Shown: positions 30,414 through 42,160 of the stretch, piece after piece
Layout: every line of letters starts with the position of its first letter
How positions within the stretch are numbered: position 1 is the stretch's first letter
Origin: Tetraselmis striata
Lineage: Eukaryota; Chlorophyta; Chlorodendrophyceae; Chlorodendrales; Chlorodendraceae
Assembly (NCBI GenBank): GCA_006384855.1
Contig: VCJN01003472.1
Coordinates: 62,001 to 126,000, forward strand
Length of the DNA: 64,000 bases
Direction of reading: 5' to 3'
Made by a program: the position numbers and the translations under genes
Notes under the pieces: model-generated
What the model was told of the DNA's origin: nothing
Databases searched by the model: none
The model's input: the letters and a program-made list of their open reading frames with translations, nothing else

Positions 30414-30740
30414 ATGCTCGCCCAGTCCTCCCCAGCCAGTCAGCCCGCACTCGCGGCCGAACTAGCTAGACTCGCAGCGGAGTCACATCGACTGCGTAAC
30501 CCACATCGCCACTCGATCCAGCTCGAACACCACCCCCGTCAGCTCCTACCAGCAGGCAAGGCCAAAGCAGCCGCATCTGCCAAGCAAAAGAAGGAGCAAG
30601 CCCGGGGTCGTAGCCGCTCAGGCGGCGCCACCCGCAACCGCAGCAGGAGCAAGCCGCGCCTCTCGGGCACTCACGACTCCGGCAGCGAGTGGGAAACGGA
30701 CGACGAAGCAGCCCAACCATCTTTCAGCTCGCATCAGTAA
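30414..30740 (+). CDS. Basic Arg/Ser-rich small protein in the inserted element
   Basis: The 108 codons give an Ala-rich helical start and then 'KAKAAASAKQKKEQARGRSR' and an acidic Ser-rich end. This looks like the nucleic-acid-binding tail of a Gag or ORF1 protein. It may be the displaced C-terminus of the broken gene before it. The following 590 bp to 31330 carry no gene. Confidence 0.3.
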   Translation: MLAQSSPASQPALAAELARLAAESHRLRNPHRHSIQLEHHPRQLLPAGKAKAAASAKQKKEQARGRSRSGGATRNRSRSKPRLSGTHDSGSEWETDDEAAQPSFSSHQ

Positions 30741-31330
30741 CCGCCGAGCGATCCACCGCAACGACAAGCAGACCAGCTCACTCAAGAACACCGCCCACTA
30801 CTAACCCCTGCGACCGGTGAAGCTACTAAGATATCACACATGATACCACACAGATGTCATGGCAGCACCGCCCACACCACGGGACATCCATCGCTAATTA
30901 CCACAACCCCGCCACATACAACAAATACTCACTCTAGTGAAGGAGGGTATCGCAGCCCCCACTAATCCTACTAGCGGCCTCGGCGGTGGATAAATGCTGA
31001 GCAACACTTAGCTATTCCGGTCAGCCCCCTTCCCCCGTCTCACCTTAGTAGCTGTAGGCGGGATGCTTTGGTAGCCTAAGCATTCTTGCTGAGCTCTGAA
31101 TGGGATACGCCTGACTTAGGTAGGGACAGCAGGGGGGCGCTGCTGTCCTAGCTACAGTCCGCTCGAGGGAGGAGGGGCTTGGACACACGAGAGGACGGCC
31201 GGTAGCTTGAACTGTAATTACACCGAGTGTTCCCTACCGTGGGTAGAGATAGCAGGCTCTAAGAAGAACTCAGTCCGAGCCAGTGGTCGTAGCAGATTAG
31301 CATTTGTAATCAATTTCAATTTCAATTTGC

Positions 31331-33747
31331 GGAAGCCCTCCTTGATCTCCCTGATGCAGTGCTCCATGCATTGAGCGCTCAGCGCGTCAAGGTTGCCATA
31401 CATTTCCATCCATTGGGGGAAGTGCCATGAAGCTTCATGCATGTACGGAGTGACGTCCTTTGCTGTCGTGAGGTCCAGAAAGGCTGCGAAGAACATTTCC
31501 GTAGCTTTCCGCAGCTTGTTGGCGGCTGCCAGCATGTCAAGCGTGAGGCCGCCAGGATATGCACTCCATGCCGCTGATATGCCGTCGTACCTCTCCCACA
31601 CCGCCGGAATCTTGACTATGTCAGCATGTGATGCAAGAATCACGGCATCAAGCACAACCTAGCGGACCTCCAGCATCTTCTTCACCTCAGGCCCACTAAG
31701 GGCAGGGAGATCTGCCTTGGTAATGGCCTTGCCCTTCCCGCTGTGCACCTTCACCTCTTTGCCAGGTAGCCCGATGAGCTCCATCGCATCTGTTATCGCC
31801 TGCGTTGTCTGCTTGTCCTTGCACCGCTTGTGCAGGTGTGCCACACCGCATGCGGGCATATCTGAAGCATGCATGCTTGGTGTCCCCGATCATGTCCTCT
31901 GGCTCGATGCACATGAAGCCATGTGTGCATTTGTGACGCTAGCCAAAGTGCACCCACTGGTAGTTTTGCATGTTGTCCTTGTCATCGGGAGGGAAGTCCC
32001 CATGGCGCTGAATGGTCTCTCCACAGCCAGGGCAAGGGTACGGCTCCTCCAGCCCATACTCCTTCCCCATGGCATGCGCCATCACGACTGCATGCCATGT
32101 AGACTTGGTGATGGGCTTGCTCATAGTCTGACGGGTTGAGGTGCATGTACTGTGAAGGTATGTCAAAGATGAAGCACAAGAAGGTAGACGATGCGCCGGC
32201 GTGCCCAAAGATACCTTCCTGGAAGGCCATGTCTCCTCCGAGCACCAGCTTGAAGGTGTAGACTTCTCCATGCAAGTTCACCCCGGGTCCGTAGACAATC
32301 TCCATGAGCTGGTCCTTGATTGCCTCCATATGGTTGATCAACTGGTCATACTTGTGTTGCCCTTTGTAGAGCATGACCTTCGCAGCATTAATGTTTTTCA
32401 CTGCCCAGTAACCCTCCATCACGTATCCGCTCATGTCCACCCCCATCACGAGGGGCTTCAAGATGGCAAAAACGGCTCCTTGGTGTCCAAGCTTGAAGGT
32501 TGTGTTTCATCAGCTGCAAAGAAACATGAACAATAATTAGAGCAGATGAATGTCATGTTGTAGCCATGCATATAACATAGCGATCAATCAATAATACGGA
32601 CCTAACTTACCACAAAACTGGATGATGTTGACTCTGTCTTCCGGCATCTTGTCTTTCGGAAACTGTGATAGTCGGGTGCGAAGCGCCTGCAACACGTCGA
32701 TGATGGCCCTCTTGCCATCTTCAGACATCTCGAGTCCCGCCAGCTTTGACACTCCGTCCTCCCACTCCCATACATCGTTTTTGCTCGGTAACAAGCACAT
32801 AAGTGTGCCGTATGGCGGCATCAACACCTCATGCTCGCCTCGCTCCCCCACCCACTGCTTGCTCAAGGCGTGGATGAGGTGCTAACAGCGTCGCGATGTC
32901 ACCTTGCGTATCACTCGTACGAACGACGCGCGCGCGACCGACCAATGGTCGCAAATGGCTTTGACGACGTGCTTCTCGATAGTGTTGTACAACCCGCGTT
33001 GTTGGGCCACGGCTTCGAGAACTTCTGGATACTCGTTAAAAGAAGCAATCCACGAGCAGCACAATTGTATCACCCCTTACGCCACTTTTGTAGCGGCGGT
33101 CGAGGTAGGGCTAAAGCTTCGCTACCTCGCGGCGTTTGAAGCCGCGGTATTCCGAGCCGTTCAGCACGGGTGGGGCCTTAATGCGCTTCGTTTTCGGGCG
33201 GCACATCATGCCGAAGGCTCGCTGCAGCGTCCGCTCCTTAATGGCGGCCCGAGCTTTCGCTCCAGCCCGATTCGAAGCCTCGCTGCCGCTGGTAAACTCT
33301 CTTTTTGCTTGCCGAACGGCTGCCGTGGCAGAGTCGCGTTGAGTTACGGCCTTTTGCGAGCTTTTCCGCATGCGCAGCCTCCGCTTGTACGGCGGCCGCA
33401 CGAGTCTTGTTTACCACCGCCGCGTCCTCCGCCCGGGAGTGCACCCGCTCCGCCTCAAGCTAGACTTGTAGCGACTCGACGTTCGTGTCCAGCTTCTCAA
33501 ACACGTTTGCTTAGCCTGTCGACGTTGCTGCGAAGCGAGACGTTCTCCGCTATACTGTCCGTTGTGTCCTCGCCGCCGCCTCTCGCTCGCTCGCATTTTG
33601 CGGCTGAGCAACCGCAGCCGTTGATTGGCGTTGCTCCGCCTCCTCCACTCGCCGACGGCTACCAAACCTGCCCCGCTTCCCTGCGCGTGCAACTTTGCCG
33701 CCGCTATTAGCGGCGGGCTGTTGTGGGTCTGGCTCGTTATCGGGCAT
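31331..33747 (-). pseudogene. ORF-B, DDE-like transposase candidate (copy 2)
   Basis: From the ATG at 33747 the order is: a Pro-rich start; an Ala/Glu coiled coil (to about 33150); block Y (33145-32588, 'QQRGLYNTIEKHV', 'HALSKQWVGERGEHEVLMPP', ending at a GTAAGT donor); an exon opening 'FKLGHQGAVFAILKPL'; block X (32461-31940, 'LVLGGDMAFQEGIFGHAG', 'CPGCGETIQRHG'); 'SGKGKAITKADLPALSGPE'; and 'TPYMHEASWHFPQWMEMYGN' with 'SAQCMEHCIREIKEGFRK'. Candidate catalytic residues are the Asp of LGGD and the Glu of CMEH. Several stops and shifts break it. This order (coiled coil, Y, X, tail) is probably ancestral. Confidence 0.5.
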
Positions 33748-34100
33748 GGTGGGTTGCGATAGATATGCTGATGGTGCCGCGGTCGCCGTGCCACCAAGTA
33801 CGTCCACCCACATCAGCACCAACCGACCCACACCGCCGCCTCCCGAGCGCCCCACACGCCCCTTCGCCCCCATGCGTTGGCGCGCATTAATCCGTGGATG
33901 TCACATACGAGGTCCACATATAAGGGTTTTGGGTAAGCATGAGGTCGTGTGGTAGGCAAGCACCGTTGATAGGTGGTGTGGTGTTACAAGGACGCACAAA
34001 AAGCGCGTTTTCGCGTTTCATGGATAACGCCGTGTAATTAACTTTTCGTGCGGCTCCGAATGTTTTCTCTGCTCAATTGCGAAATTTAGACCGAAATTTC

Positions 34101-34320
34101 TCCTTTTTGACCATCTCTAGGGGAAGAGAGTTGCCACTGCAACAAGCAGTGGTGAGGACCAAACCGCTGACTTGGCCTCTGTCACGCTCTTCAATCGATT
34201 TCCATCACTGTGATCATCACGCCGGAACATTGTCCGCCCGCGCCTCGCGCATTCCGTTGCCGCCCGTTTTCTCCGGTCAGACCAAGGGGTAGCGCCGCAG
34301 GAGGCACCACTTGGAGGCCT
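34101..34320. other. No gene seen
   Basis: Nothing recognisable lies between the right end of transposon copy 2 and the copia fragment. Confidence 0.4.
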
Positions 34321-34344
34321 ATTACTTGTAATGCCACTGGCATG

Positions 34345-34800
34345 AAGCAAGCCAGGATGATGAGTGAGCATGCTTCATCTGATCAGTATTTTAAGTTGTA
34401 TGCAACCTTGACTGCGCTGCTCCCTGAGGAGCTCATGAATGTCATCCGCCGTCGGCACCCGAATGACAATGCTACCTCTTGAGGCCAAGCTTGGGCAGCT
34501 CTGCGCACCCGCTTTGTGGGATACCATCTCGGCACGATCTCTAACATGTAGTACGGGGTGATGCTCAAGTCTGGTTAACACGCACCGAGACTGCGGGGAC
34601 ATACTACCATCGCATGGATAACGGCTTCTTGGACTTGGTGGCTGAGACTGAGGAGCATGAAGATGTTAAGGCTCCATCACATAACCAAGTTGTGACTCAG
34701 TTCCTGGCTGGCCTCCGTCCGGAGTACGAGCCCAACATCGGTATCATGCATGTGACCGCGGAGCATGAGGGCCGCGCCATAAGCGCGCACTGGGAGCCCA
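34345..34800 (+). pseudogene. Copia-type gag fragment (UBN2-like)
   Basis: Pieces in two frames together resemble copia Gag. 'QYFKLYATLTALLPEELMNV' and 'AWAALRTRFVGYHLGTISNM' (with internal stops, frame from 34383) are followed by 'YYHRMDNGFLDLVAETEE' and 'QVVTQFLAGLRPEYEPNIGI' in the frame from 34614. The 'LRTRF...YHLGTIS...' and 'FLAGLRPEY' blocks are typical of this Gag family. There are stops and at least one shift, and no pol follows. The fragment ends at about 34800, where the minus-strand gene begins. Confidence 0.65.
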
Positions 34801-37234
34801 GAAACTTGATGATGACGTCGATCTCTGGCTTGTAGCAACTTGCATCCGCCAACCTCGGCTTCTCCCCGCCTTCGAATGTTGCGACTAGCTCCTTGAAGTT
34901 GGCCATGGTCAGAGCGAGGGGCTCGTGCTCTCCGGAGGAAACTCCGTTATTGTGAACTACCGGAAAGGACACTGAGAAATTCTCGGCGGATAGGGAAGGA
35001 TTCCTCTGAATAACAAAGGCATTGATGTCTGCAAGTTGCATTACATATTAATTTGGATTTGTTTACGCATTTGATCCGGGTAGGTACAACAAGTCACGAT
35101 AGGCTTTTACCTTGTAGCTTTGCGCCACCATATTGCAGTCTTGTAGCTTTGGGGAACGGAATTCAAATTCCGGCGGCGGAGCGACGAACTTATCGGATGG
35201 GAAGCTGAAAATGTGAGGTAGTCCCGTATGCTTGTCGGTGACGAGGCTGACTCTGTCGGCGTATAATAACATGTTAATGTCGCCATCGTGAGATGTCTTC
35301 ACCTATGGATCAGCAATCTCGACTCTGAGGTGGCCGTAAGAGATCCAATCGACGGCACCGGTGTTGGAGAAGCCATTCCAGGCCGGCGGGACGGCAAACG
35401 TATCGACGTATGGAAGCGCGTTCTCAAAATCCTTGTCAATGTTGGCCAAGTCATCGATGTGAATCGTACCATCCGCGAAACCTCTCAGCGCATGCGCCAG
35501 CACATTGCGCTCTAACGTCCATGCGTAGTAAGATTGGAACCGCGACTGGGAGGAGAGTGGCGGCTGGATCGCGTGAAGTAGCAATCTCTCAAAGACGACT
35601 TCGATTCTGATCTCCTTGTACAATGTCAAGCGATAAGGTTCCAGACAGATATGCGGAAACAAGCATGGGGATATTAATACTTGTTGACACACGAATTCAG
35701 AAATCTCAACTGTGTTACTCACCTCATAGGGTCCGGCCGAGACCAGCTCGATATGCTTTATCTTTCCGAGGCACGCGAGAAATGGCCCCTTCGGATCATC
35801 GAAAAAGTCCTTGCCAGTCAGCCGGCCTGCCTTGTGCAATTCGATGTACAAATAGATTTGTACCTCAGCACTTGTATCTTTGAACCAGTGGATACTTCAG
35901 CTCCGCGAAATGAAGTCGATGTAGCCCCCATCTACATATTCTTGCGATTCGTCGTTGTCGTCAAAGAAGTCGGTGAAAGAGGCGATTGTCATCAGCTTTG
36001 TCTAACTTCCTCTCGAGTCCGGGGGGCCGGTGATGTCGAGAGCTCGCTTGCGCTTCTCTGCCGCCCGTTGCCTCCGTTCTTCCTCTGTGCCGAAGACCTC
36101 TTCATCCGTGCACATACTGAGGAATTCAGGAACTCTTCTTCTCGGAGCCTCGGCAACAAAGGCTCGAGAACCTGAGGCTCCAGAAACGGACGCTTGCCCG
36201 GTAGTTGGCGCTGGAGTCTCGAGCTCGGGCTCCGGCTCCGGTTCAAGCTCCGGCTCGGACTCGGGCTCAGTAGTAAGTGGGCTCTTTTTTAGGCTCCGGC
36301 TCTGGCTCGGGCTCTGGCTCGGGCTCAGTGGGCTCCGGTTCAGGCTTGGGCTCGGGCTCAGTGGGCTCTGTTTCAGGCTTCGGCTCTAGCTCGGGCTCGA
36401 TCTCGATCGCTGGCTCTGTTTCCGGTACTTGAGGCGGCCCTTTAGACAAAGAAGAGCCTTGAGTCGGGGAACTTGTAAAGAATGAGTAGAGAGTACTGAA
36501 CACACCTGCAGTGGGCATCACGATTAACTACGGAACGGTATCGCCATGCACCATCAAAGCCAATCGTGATTATCTTACTTGGGAATCCCGATTTACCGGC
36601 TGCTTCCGGCGCGGTTGCCTGCGCCAATTGACGACCTGTTGGATCGTCAGATATCTCACTAGCGAGAAATAGAAGGGATTGGGAACTGAAGGATTGAAAC
36701 TTTCAGTCACAATTACCTGGAGTCACAATCGTCTTTGAAACCTTTTCTTTGGAGCTTGAGGCGCTACTGGCTCATGTGCGCGTCCTTTTGAACCTGTCAA
36801 AACACATAATTTCAATCTATTTAGATATCACACTGCACACACGAAAATCATTTGAATGGAGAGGCAAGGACCTGATTGATAGTAAGCTTGCGTGAGCTTT
36901 TCGTAATCGATCAGCCTTCGCGCTGTCTGCATTTGAGCATCTGAGAGGACGTGGCCGCTCTTGATTCGGGCCCTCAAACGAGCAGCGGCCGATCTTTCTC
37001 CTTGCGAGTGCGAGCCGTAAGCCGGCACTCTACCTCCTAAAAGGCTCGGTTTCCATGGGTTACGTGATGCTTCAGCGCCGGCTCTAGCTGCAGAAGCTGA
37101 GGATGCACGGCTATTCTTCGCCGCCGGCTGCTCGGGCACAAAAGATGACTTGTGTTTTCCCCCGACTAGCGCTCCGAGCGCATCGAATTCTTTTGCTTTC
37201 TCAGTAGGTTTTGATGTCCGCTTGGACCTTCGAC
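34800..37234 (-). pseudogene. Multi-exon hypothetical gene, divergent partner of the DUF7869-like gene
   Basis: Several coding-like minus-strand exons lie in order. 37234-36872 ('KAKEFDALGALVGGKHKSSF', bounded by an AG acceptor and GTCC donor) comes first. About 36640-36560 ('GKSGFPSKIITIGFDGAWRY') is next, then a Glu-Pro repeat exon with an Arg/Lys-rich end (about 36440-36000). About 35890-35723 ('LHKAGRLTGKDFFDDPKG', GTGAGT donor) and about 35690-35310 ('YYAWTLERNVLAHALRGFAD') follow. 35300-35110 ('LLYADRVSLVTDKHTGLPHI', GTAAAA donor) and 35020-34800 ('LTMANFKELVATFEGGEKPR') are last. I recognise no family. The 3' end runs into the copia fragment and appears truncated. With the gene at 38437 it may form one element, since the two flank the minisatellite. 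Confidence 0.4.
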
Positions 37235-37261
37235 CTATTAGTATGATTATGTCAGTACTTG

Positions 37262-38340
37262 TCGTCCCGCTAATACACACCATTTTCGTCCCACATACAA
37301 ATCGTTTCCTCACGCTGATGACAAACCGTTTCGTCCCACTGCTCTCTGACCGTTTCGTCCCGCTGATGACAGAACGTTTCGTGCCACTGATTACATACCG
37401 ATTTCGTCCCGCTGATGACAGACCTATTTCGTCCCACCGCTGTCTGACCGTTTCGTCCCACTGAGGACAGACCGATTTCGTCTCACTGATGGCAGACCGT
37501 TTTGTCCCACTGATGACATATCGTTTCGTCCCACTGCTGCCATACTGTTTCGTCCCACTGATGACATACCGTTTTGTCCCACTGATGACATACCTATTTC
37601 GTCCCACTGATGATATATGGTTTCGTCCCACTGATGACATACGGTTTTGTCCCACTGATGACCGGCCGATTTCGTCCCACTGATGCCAGACTGTTTCGTC
37701 CCACTGATGACATATGGTTTTGTCCCACTGATGACATACCAATTTCGTCCCACTGATGACATGTGGTTTTGTCCCACTGATGACAGACTGTTTCGTCCCA
37801 CTGATGACATACCTTTTTGTCCCACTGATGAAAGACCGTTTCGTCCCACTGATGACAGACCGTTTCGTCCCACTGATGACATACCAATTTCGTCCCGCTC
37901 ATGATAGATGGTTTCGTCCCACTGATGACTGGCCGTTTCGTCCCACTGATGACAGACCGTTTCGTCCCACTGATGACAGACCAATTTCGCCCCGCTCATG
38001 ACAGATGGCTTCGTCCCATTGACGACAAACTGTTTCGTCCCACTGATGACATGCCATTTTGCCCTACTGCTGATAGAGCGATTTGTCCCACTGATGACCG
38101 GCCGATTTCGTCCCGATGATGACACACCGATTATGTCCCACTGATAAAATACCGATTTCATCGCCCTGATGAGGGACCTTTTTTGTCTCTCCGATTACTA
38201 AAATGTCGTCCCGCTGATACATCCATGTTTTCTCGCTGATGATATAAGTTTTCGTTTTGCTTGTTACGGACATGTTTCTAGCCGCTTGTGACGGGACCGC
38301 TGATGATAGAAATCGTGATGAGACTAGTTTGCCCCGCTGA
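37262..38340. repeat. Minisatellite, ~24-25-bp units, about 40 copies
   Basis: The unit is 'TTTCGTCCCACTGATGACA' plus a variable 'KACC' or 'TACCG' part. It varies between 24 and 26 bp and decays toward the right. The minus-strand frames such as 'HQWDETVCHQWDET' are products of the repeat and not a gene. Confidence 0.92.
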
Positions 38341-38436
38341 TGATATATCGTTTTCGTGTATTGACGGAACTAGTTCATCCCACTATCGATATAATAATTT
38401 CGACCCACTTTAGACCGAACTTTTCTGTCTCACATT

Positions 38437-40767
38437 ATGAGACCTAATTTGTATACCGACCTATTCTCCCCCTGCCGCTTTATAGATTTGGCTACCGAGA
38501 GCGAAGTGACGCTCGCATCGTTCGACACTTTCCGCCGGACTTGGAAGGAAGATTTCCCGGATGTCACTACGCCAAAGGTGAAGCGATTCACCCACTTTCC
38601 CATTTGCACGGCGGGCAAAGCGCTCAGAGACCAAGCTCGCGAGATTTGCACAAAGGACATGACGCTAGAGGAACGTCAAGTGCACCGTCAACATCAGCAG
38701 CTCGTGAGGCGTCAGGTCATAGCCGAGCAGAAGGTCAACCTCGAGAGAGTGCGCCACGAACGAAGGGATCTGAACAACGCCGTCTTCCAGTCGCGCCTTT
38801 GCCATGGAAACTTCTTCTTCTTCGAAATTGATAGCATGGACTCCGCGAAGACCCCGCTGCCTTACTGGGTTCGCATCCCCAAGACTGAAGCCCGGCATGC
38901 TCCTCAAGTACCACCTCCCCTGTTTGAAGTACGACGGCTACCGCCGGGACGACATCTACTATTCCACCAACACCATCCCCCACGATTCGTCCACGACGTG
39001 CACTCTACTATCGATCACGATCATGAAGATTAGCTCGTTAGCCTCCCGACAGATTCGCCGTGGTTGTCCAGTAGCTGTGGACTGATGATATCTGATCTTC
39101 GATGCAGGAAATTCAACACCGTGGTAGAAAGATTCCGTCCATTAGAATCCAGATGGACAACACCGCCCGTCACGGAGAACAAGAATTGGAACCTGGCGGC
39201 CCTCTGCAATTGGCTTGTGTCTATCGGCATCTGCGACGTCATTCATTTGGTCTTCCTGCATGTCGGGCAAACTCACGAACGGGTTGACCAGATCTTCAGC
39301 CGCATCATTCTTGCGCTATCTCGCAGCTCCGCCTACACAATCGAGGCCTTTCTTGAATTGGTGGAGAAGGCATTCTCGCCCACTCCGGAGATTGTTGAGC
39401 TCTCATTCTCCCTCAACTTCTCTGAGTGGTTAAGGCCACATTTCCAAGCCCACATTCAGGACATCAGTAAGCCGCACAAATTCGAGTTCACCCGTGACGA
39501 CGCCCCCGCGTCTGGCGGCTCGTTGCGCACCGCCTTGTGGTCCAACACACCGCTTTCCGAGCCCGTGCAGATCTTGAAGAACGCGCCAATTGGGACGCCC
39601 GAGATTCGCCCGGGCCGGCCCCTCTTGTACGCTCTCTGCGACAAAAAGAAGCCCGAAGGTCCTCGCGCTGAAGGTCCAGAGGTACTTGGATGACTTCAAG
39701 AAGGTCATGCGTACATCACGGACCTGGCGGTCCATTGGCACTTCTCCCCAGTCGAGCGCGAGAGCTGGAAGAATCTGCTCGACGACTTGGATGAGATGCA
39801 AACTGCTCCTTCGGCAGCTTTGTCCGGGTTCTGGCCGCAGCGGAAAGATGAAGTTGACGACTTCTTGCGCGAGCACGGGCAGATCGCGCCCCCTGAGGCA
39901 CGTCACACGATGGCTACCAACACAAACCTCAACAATGCCGAAGCCGCTCGCGTTGAAGCCGAGGTTCGTGCTCAAGTGCTTCACGATGACAGCGCCTTCA
40001 AGGGAGTTCATGCCGGCGCCAAGGGGAGGCTTCATGACAACACATCGCCCAGCGATGCAAAGGGCACGAACCTCGTTGTCATTGACATCTCCGATGTGAG
40101 TCCCATGGTTTGTCATTTTGTCCTTTACGGGACAAAACAATTTGGTTCATCTACCTTGCTTGTTATTTTGTCCCAACTGGGATAAAAATGGCGTGGCGTC
40201 TCGCTCGGGACTAACATAGCTCGCATTCTTGGCCATCATTAGGTGCATGAGGAAGACAAGTGTCCTGAAAGTCTTGGTGATTGGGAGTCGAGATTCGTCA
40301 TCGGGCTTGTGAAGTCGCGCGAGACTACCGAAGACACGTTGACCGTGGCCATATACGAGCTCTTCCATGCCGATGCAAAGGTCAAACCTGTCATGCCCCT
40401 ATGGTTGCACGCGGAGACAAAAGGAGGGAAGAAGCCAGTTGACACAAGCTGGGAGAAGTGCCTGACGCTTCCTTGGAAGCTTGTTGAAGCCGTCCCTCTA
40501 TCGTACGCGAAGGCCATCCACGACGCGTCGGGAAGTCGCGAGGTGTTCAACGAGGACGGCACCATGGTCCGAAAGGAGTGGTACGGTACAAGCGTCCAAG
40601 TCGTGAAGACATATGCGCAAACTGGGTGGCAAATCAGCCAGCCACGAAACAAATGCGTCCACGTCATGTCAACCACCCCAGCGCAACGCTCACTCGGCAG
40701 AGTCGTCAAGTTTAACGCAGCGCCACGAAGAAGGACTTGCTTGAGTTGGGGAATGCTCAACAAATAA
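38437..40767 (+). pseudogene. DUF7869-like gene (frameshifted)
   Basis: The first exon opens at ATG 38437 and contains 'VTLASFDTFRRTWKEDFPDV', 'RFTHFPICTAGKALRDQARE' and 'FFFFEIDSMDSAKTPLPYW'. Then, after a frame change near 38870, come 'LLKYHLPCLKYDGYRRDDIY' and 'NTIPHDSSTT'. The core 'IPSIRIQMDNTARH', 'ENKNWNLAALCNWLV' (another shift at about 39175) and 'HLVFLHVGQTHERVDQIFSR' matches what I remember of DUF7869 proteins ('D-N-x-x-R-E-N-K-N', 'VGHTHEDVDQ'). A third shift near 39705 precedes 'AYITDLAVHWHFSPVERESW'. A clean intron (40096-40242) joins 'LVVIDISD' to 'VHEEDKCPESLGDWESRF'. The stop is at 40767. Such proteins are often mobile-element-borne; their reaction is unknown to me. Confidence 0.6.
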
Positions 40768-41584
40768 ACTATTAGCAACGTCCTGTGGCTAGCCGATGGA
40801 TTTAATCATCATAATAAATATTGATTTGCCTCATCTTGTCCCATTTTGGACAAATTGCTCCAAAACCAACATTGGATATGCGTCGCGTTTGGCCTGCACG
40901 CTGATGAATGCTGCACTGCACCCTAGGTCTACAAACCCAAGCTACACCACCCGTGATTCTTAAGTACTGACAGTAGCCCCGGGAACTAGGGTATAAACAA
41001 ACCCTAAGATGCAAAATGAATTCCGCGGTGCAAAATAGGTTAACTTACTGTTAATAGGCCACGCCGCACTACAGCAGGTCAAAACCACCAAGCTATAATT
41101 ATACTCATATATCTCGCAGCATGTAGCAAAACATGGGTACGAGCCTAATGCCAGATATCAATCAAGAATATGCTTTGCTATAGTGCAGCTCCACCCCATC
41201 TTCACATAAATCATACACCCCGTTGTCTTTGAGAGAAAACTGCCCGTTGGTGGCAGTATCCATGGCCTTGCAAGCTTTAGAGTTCCAAAACCCCACTGAT
41301 AGATTGGTCTCTGCATGTGCCTCGGCGCAGAGCCCATTCCTCATCCCAGAAGAATTGCTTCACTACATGCATCGTTTTTCGTGCAACATCAACTTGCAAT
41401 AACTCAATTAAGCTTTGCGCTGACAATGCTGCCGATGAGTGGGGGCAAACGGACGGGGGCGGGGGCGCATCACCTCACATACGTTGAAGTCGCAGGTTGA
41501 GGCGTGGCGGGGCGCGGGTGGCGCAATGACTCGGGTGTCCAGCGCGTCAGATTGCAGCGAGGGTTGGCTTGCGGTCGTCGTAGC
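40768..41584. other. No gene seen
   Basis: Only AT-richer, unrecognised sequence is present. 'CTTGTCCCATTTTGGACAA' at 40837-40855 is a short palindrome that echoes the minisatellite's 'GTCCCA' motif. Confidence 0.4.
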
Positions 41585-42160
41585 TCCAGTCACCATCTAG
41601 GGAGTGGCCGTACCGATGCTCGTCGCACGGGCAGCAGTGAACGACATACTTTTTCGTGTCCCGGAGGTCCTGGCACGGCTCCACATGGTATCACGTCTCG
41701 GTAAGCTATGACCCGTCCTTCGGTAGTATGTGCTTCTTCAACAGCCTCTCAAACGCCGCCGTATTGATGTCGTGCTTCAGCTTCCACTCGCAAAGATTGA
41801 GCGCGGCCACCAGCACGGGTTTACAATTGACGGCGTATGTTGCGAAGGAGGTCAAGGAGCATGTGTTAGCAACGGACTAGTAGGCGCCACACAGGGGGGG
41901 TGTGGGGTCAACACGATACAGGCTCACCTCTTCCCGTCGTCGTACTTCCCTCGAGCGCTGCTTGACCCGGTACTGAAGTCATACCTCGCGCCAGCGTCTG
42001 CTTCACAGTCCCCGTTGCTGCGGTTGTCGTCAGAGGGGTTGCCTTCCGCAACCCCCGCGACAATGCCTGCGGTGTTGCTATTGGCGTCGCTGTCGGCGTC
42101 CATAAGTTCGCGTAGCTCATGCATGTGCACATGCGCGCAAGCATGAAGCGACCTAAATGA
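41585..42160 (-). pseudogene. CACTA/TNP2-like transposase fragment, copy 2
   Basis: It is a close relative of 13620-14830. On the minus strand an acidic exon ('MHELRELMDADSDANSNTAG', 'GARYDFSTGSSSARGKYDDG') ends at a GTGAGCC donor near 41930. After the acceptor 'CTACTAG' come 'LVAALNLCEWKLKH', 'AAFERLLKKHILPKDGS' and, with two stops, 'VVHCCPCDEHRYG'. The same exon borders are conserved in both copies, which supports the gene model. It probably continues the gene that starts at 43132. Confidence 0.5.

Larger units (their letters stand above)
27943..31330 (+). mobile_element. 3.39-kb inserted element of unknown class
   Basis: The duplication GGAAGCC at 27936-27942 and 31331-31337 brackets the insertion, and the transposon sequence reads straight across when it is removed. 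The right end is a short simple repeat ('AATCAATTTCAATTTCAATT'), as in non-LTR elements with microsatellite tails, but no reverse transcriptase is present. It contains one decayed gag-like gene, a basic Arg/Ser-rich frame and a 21-nt C run (30030-30050). A relative of its 3' end lies at 1850-1999. I infer a non-autonomous retroelement, although a DNA element is not excluded. Confidence 0.6.
25795..34100. mobile_element. Unclassified two-gene DNA transposon, copy 2 (split)
   Basis: It has the same layout as copy 1: left non-coding part, ORF-A (+), convergent ORF-B (-), and a right end similar to 25496-25640. A 3388-bp element (27943-31330) interrupts ORF-B near its C-terminal end, with a 7-bp duplication (GGAAGCC). 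Without that insertion the copy is about 4.9 kb. Comparison of the two copies makes it plain that both genes are coding. Confidence 0.6.

Noticed and set aside
36240..36440. Glu-Pro repeat as a separate gene
   Set aside because: It is a low-complexity stretch inside a candidate exon; alone it gives no evidence of a gene.
36828..38161. Long minus-strand frames rich in 'HQWDETVC' repeats
   Set aside because: They are translations of the ~24-bp minisatellite; only the 36872-37234 part looks like a real exon.
37262..38340. CRISPR array
   Set aside because: Units are contiguous ~24-bp tandem repeats without spacers, in a eukaryotic context.
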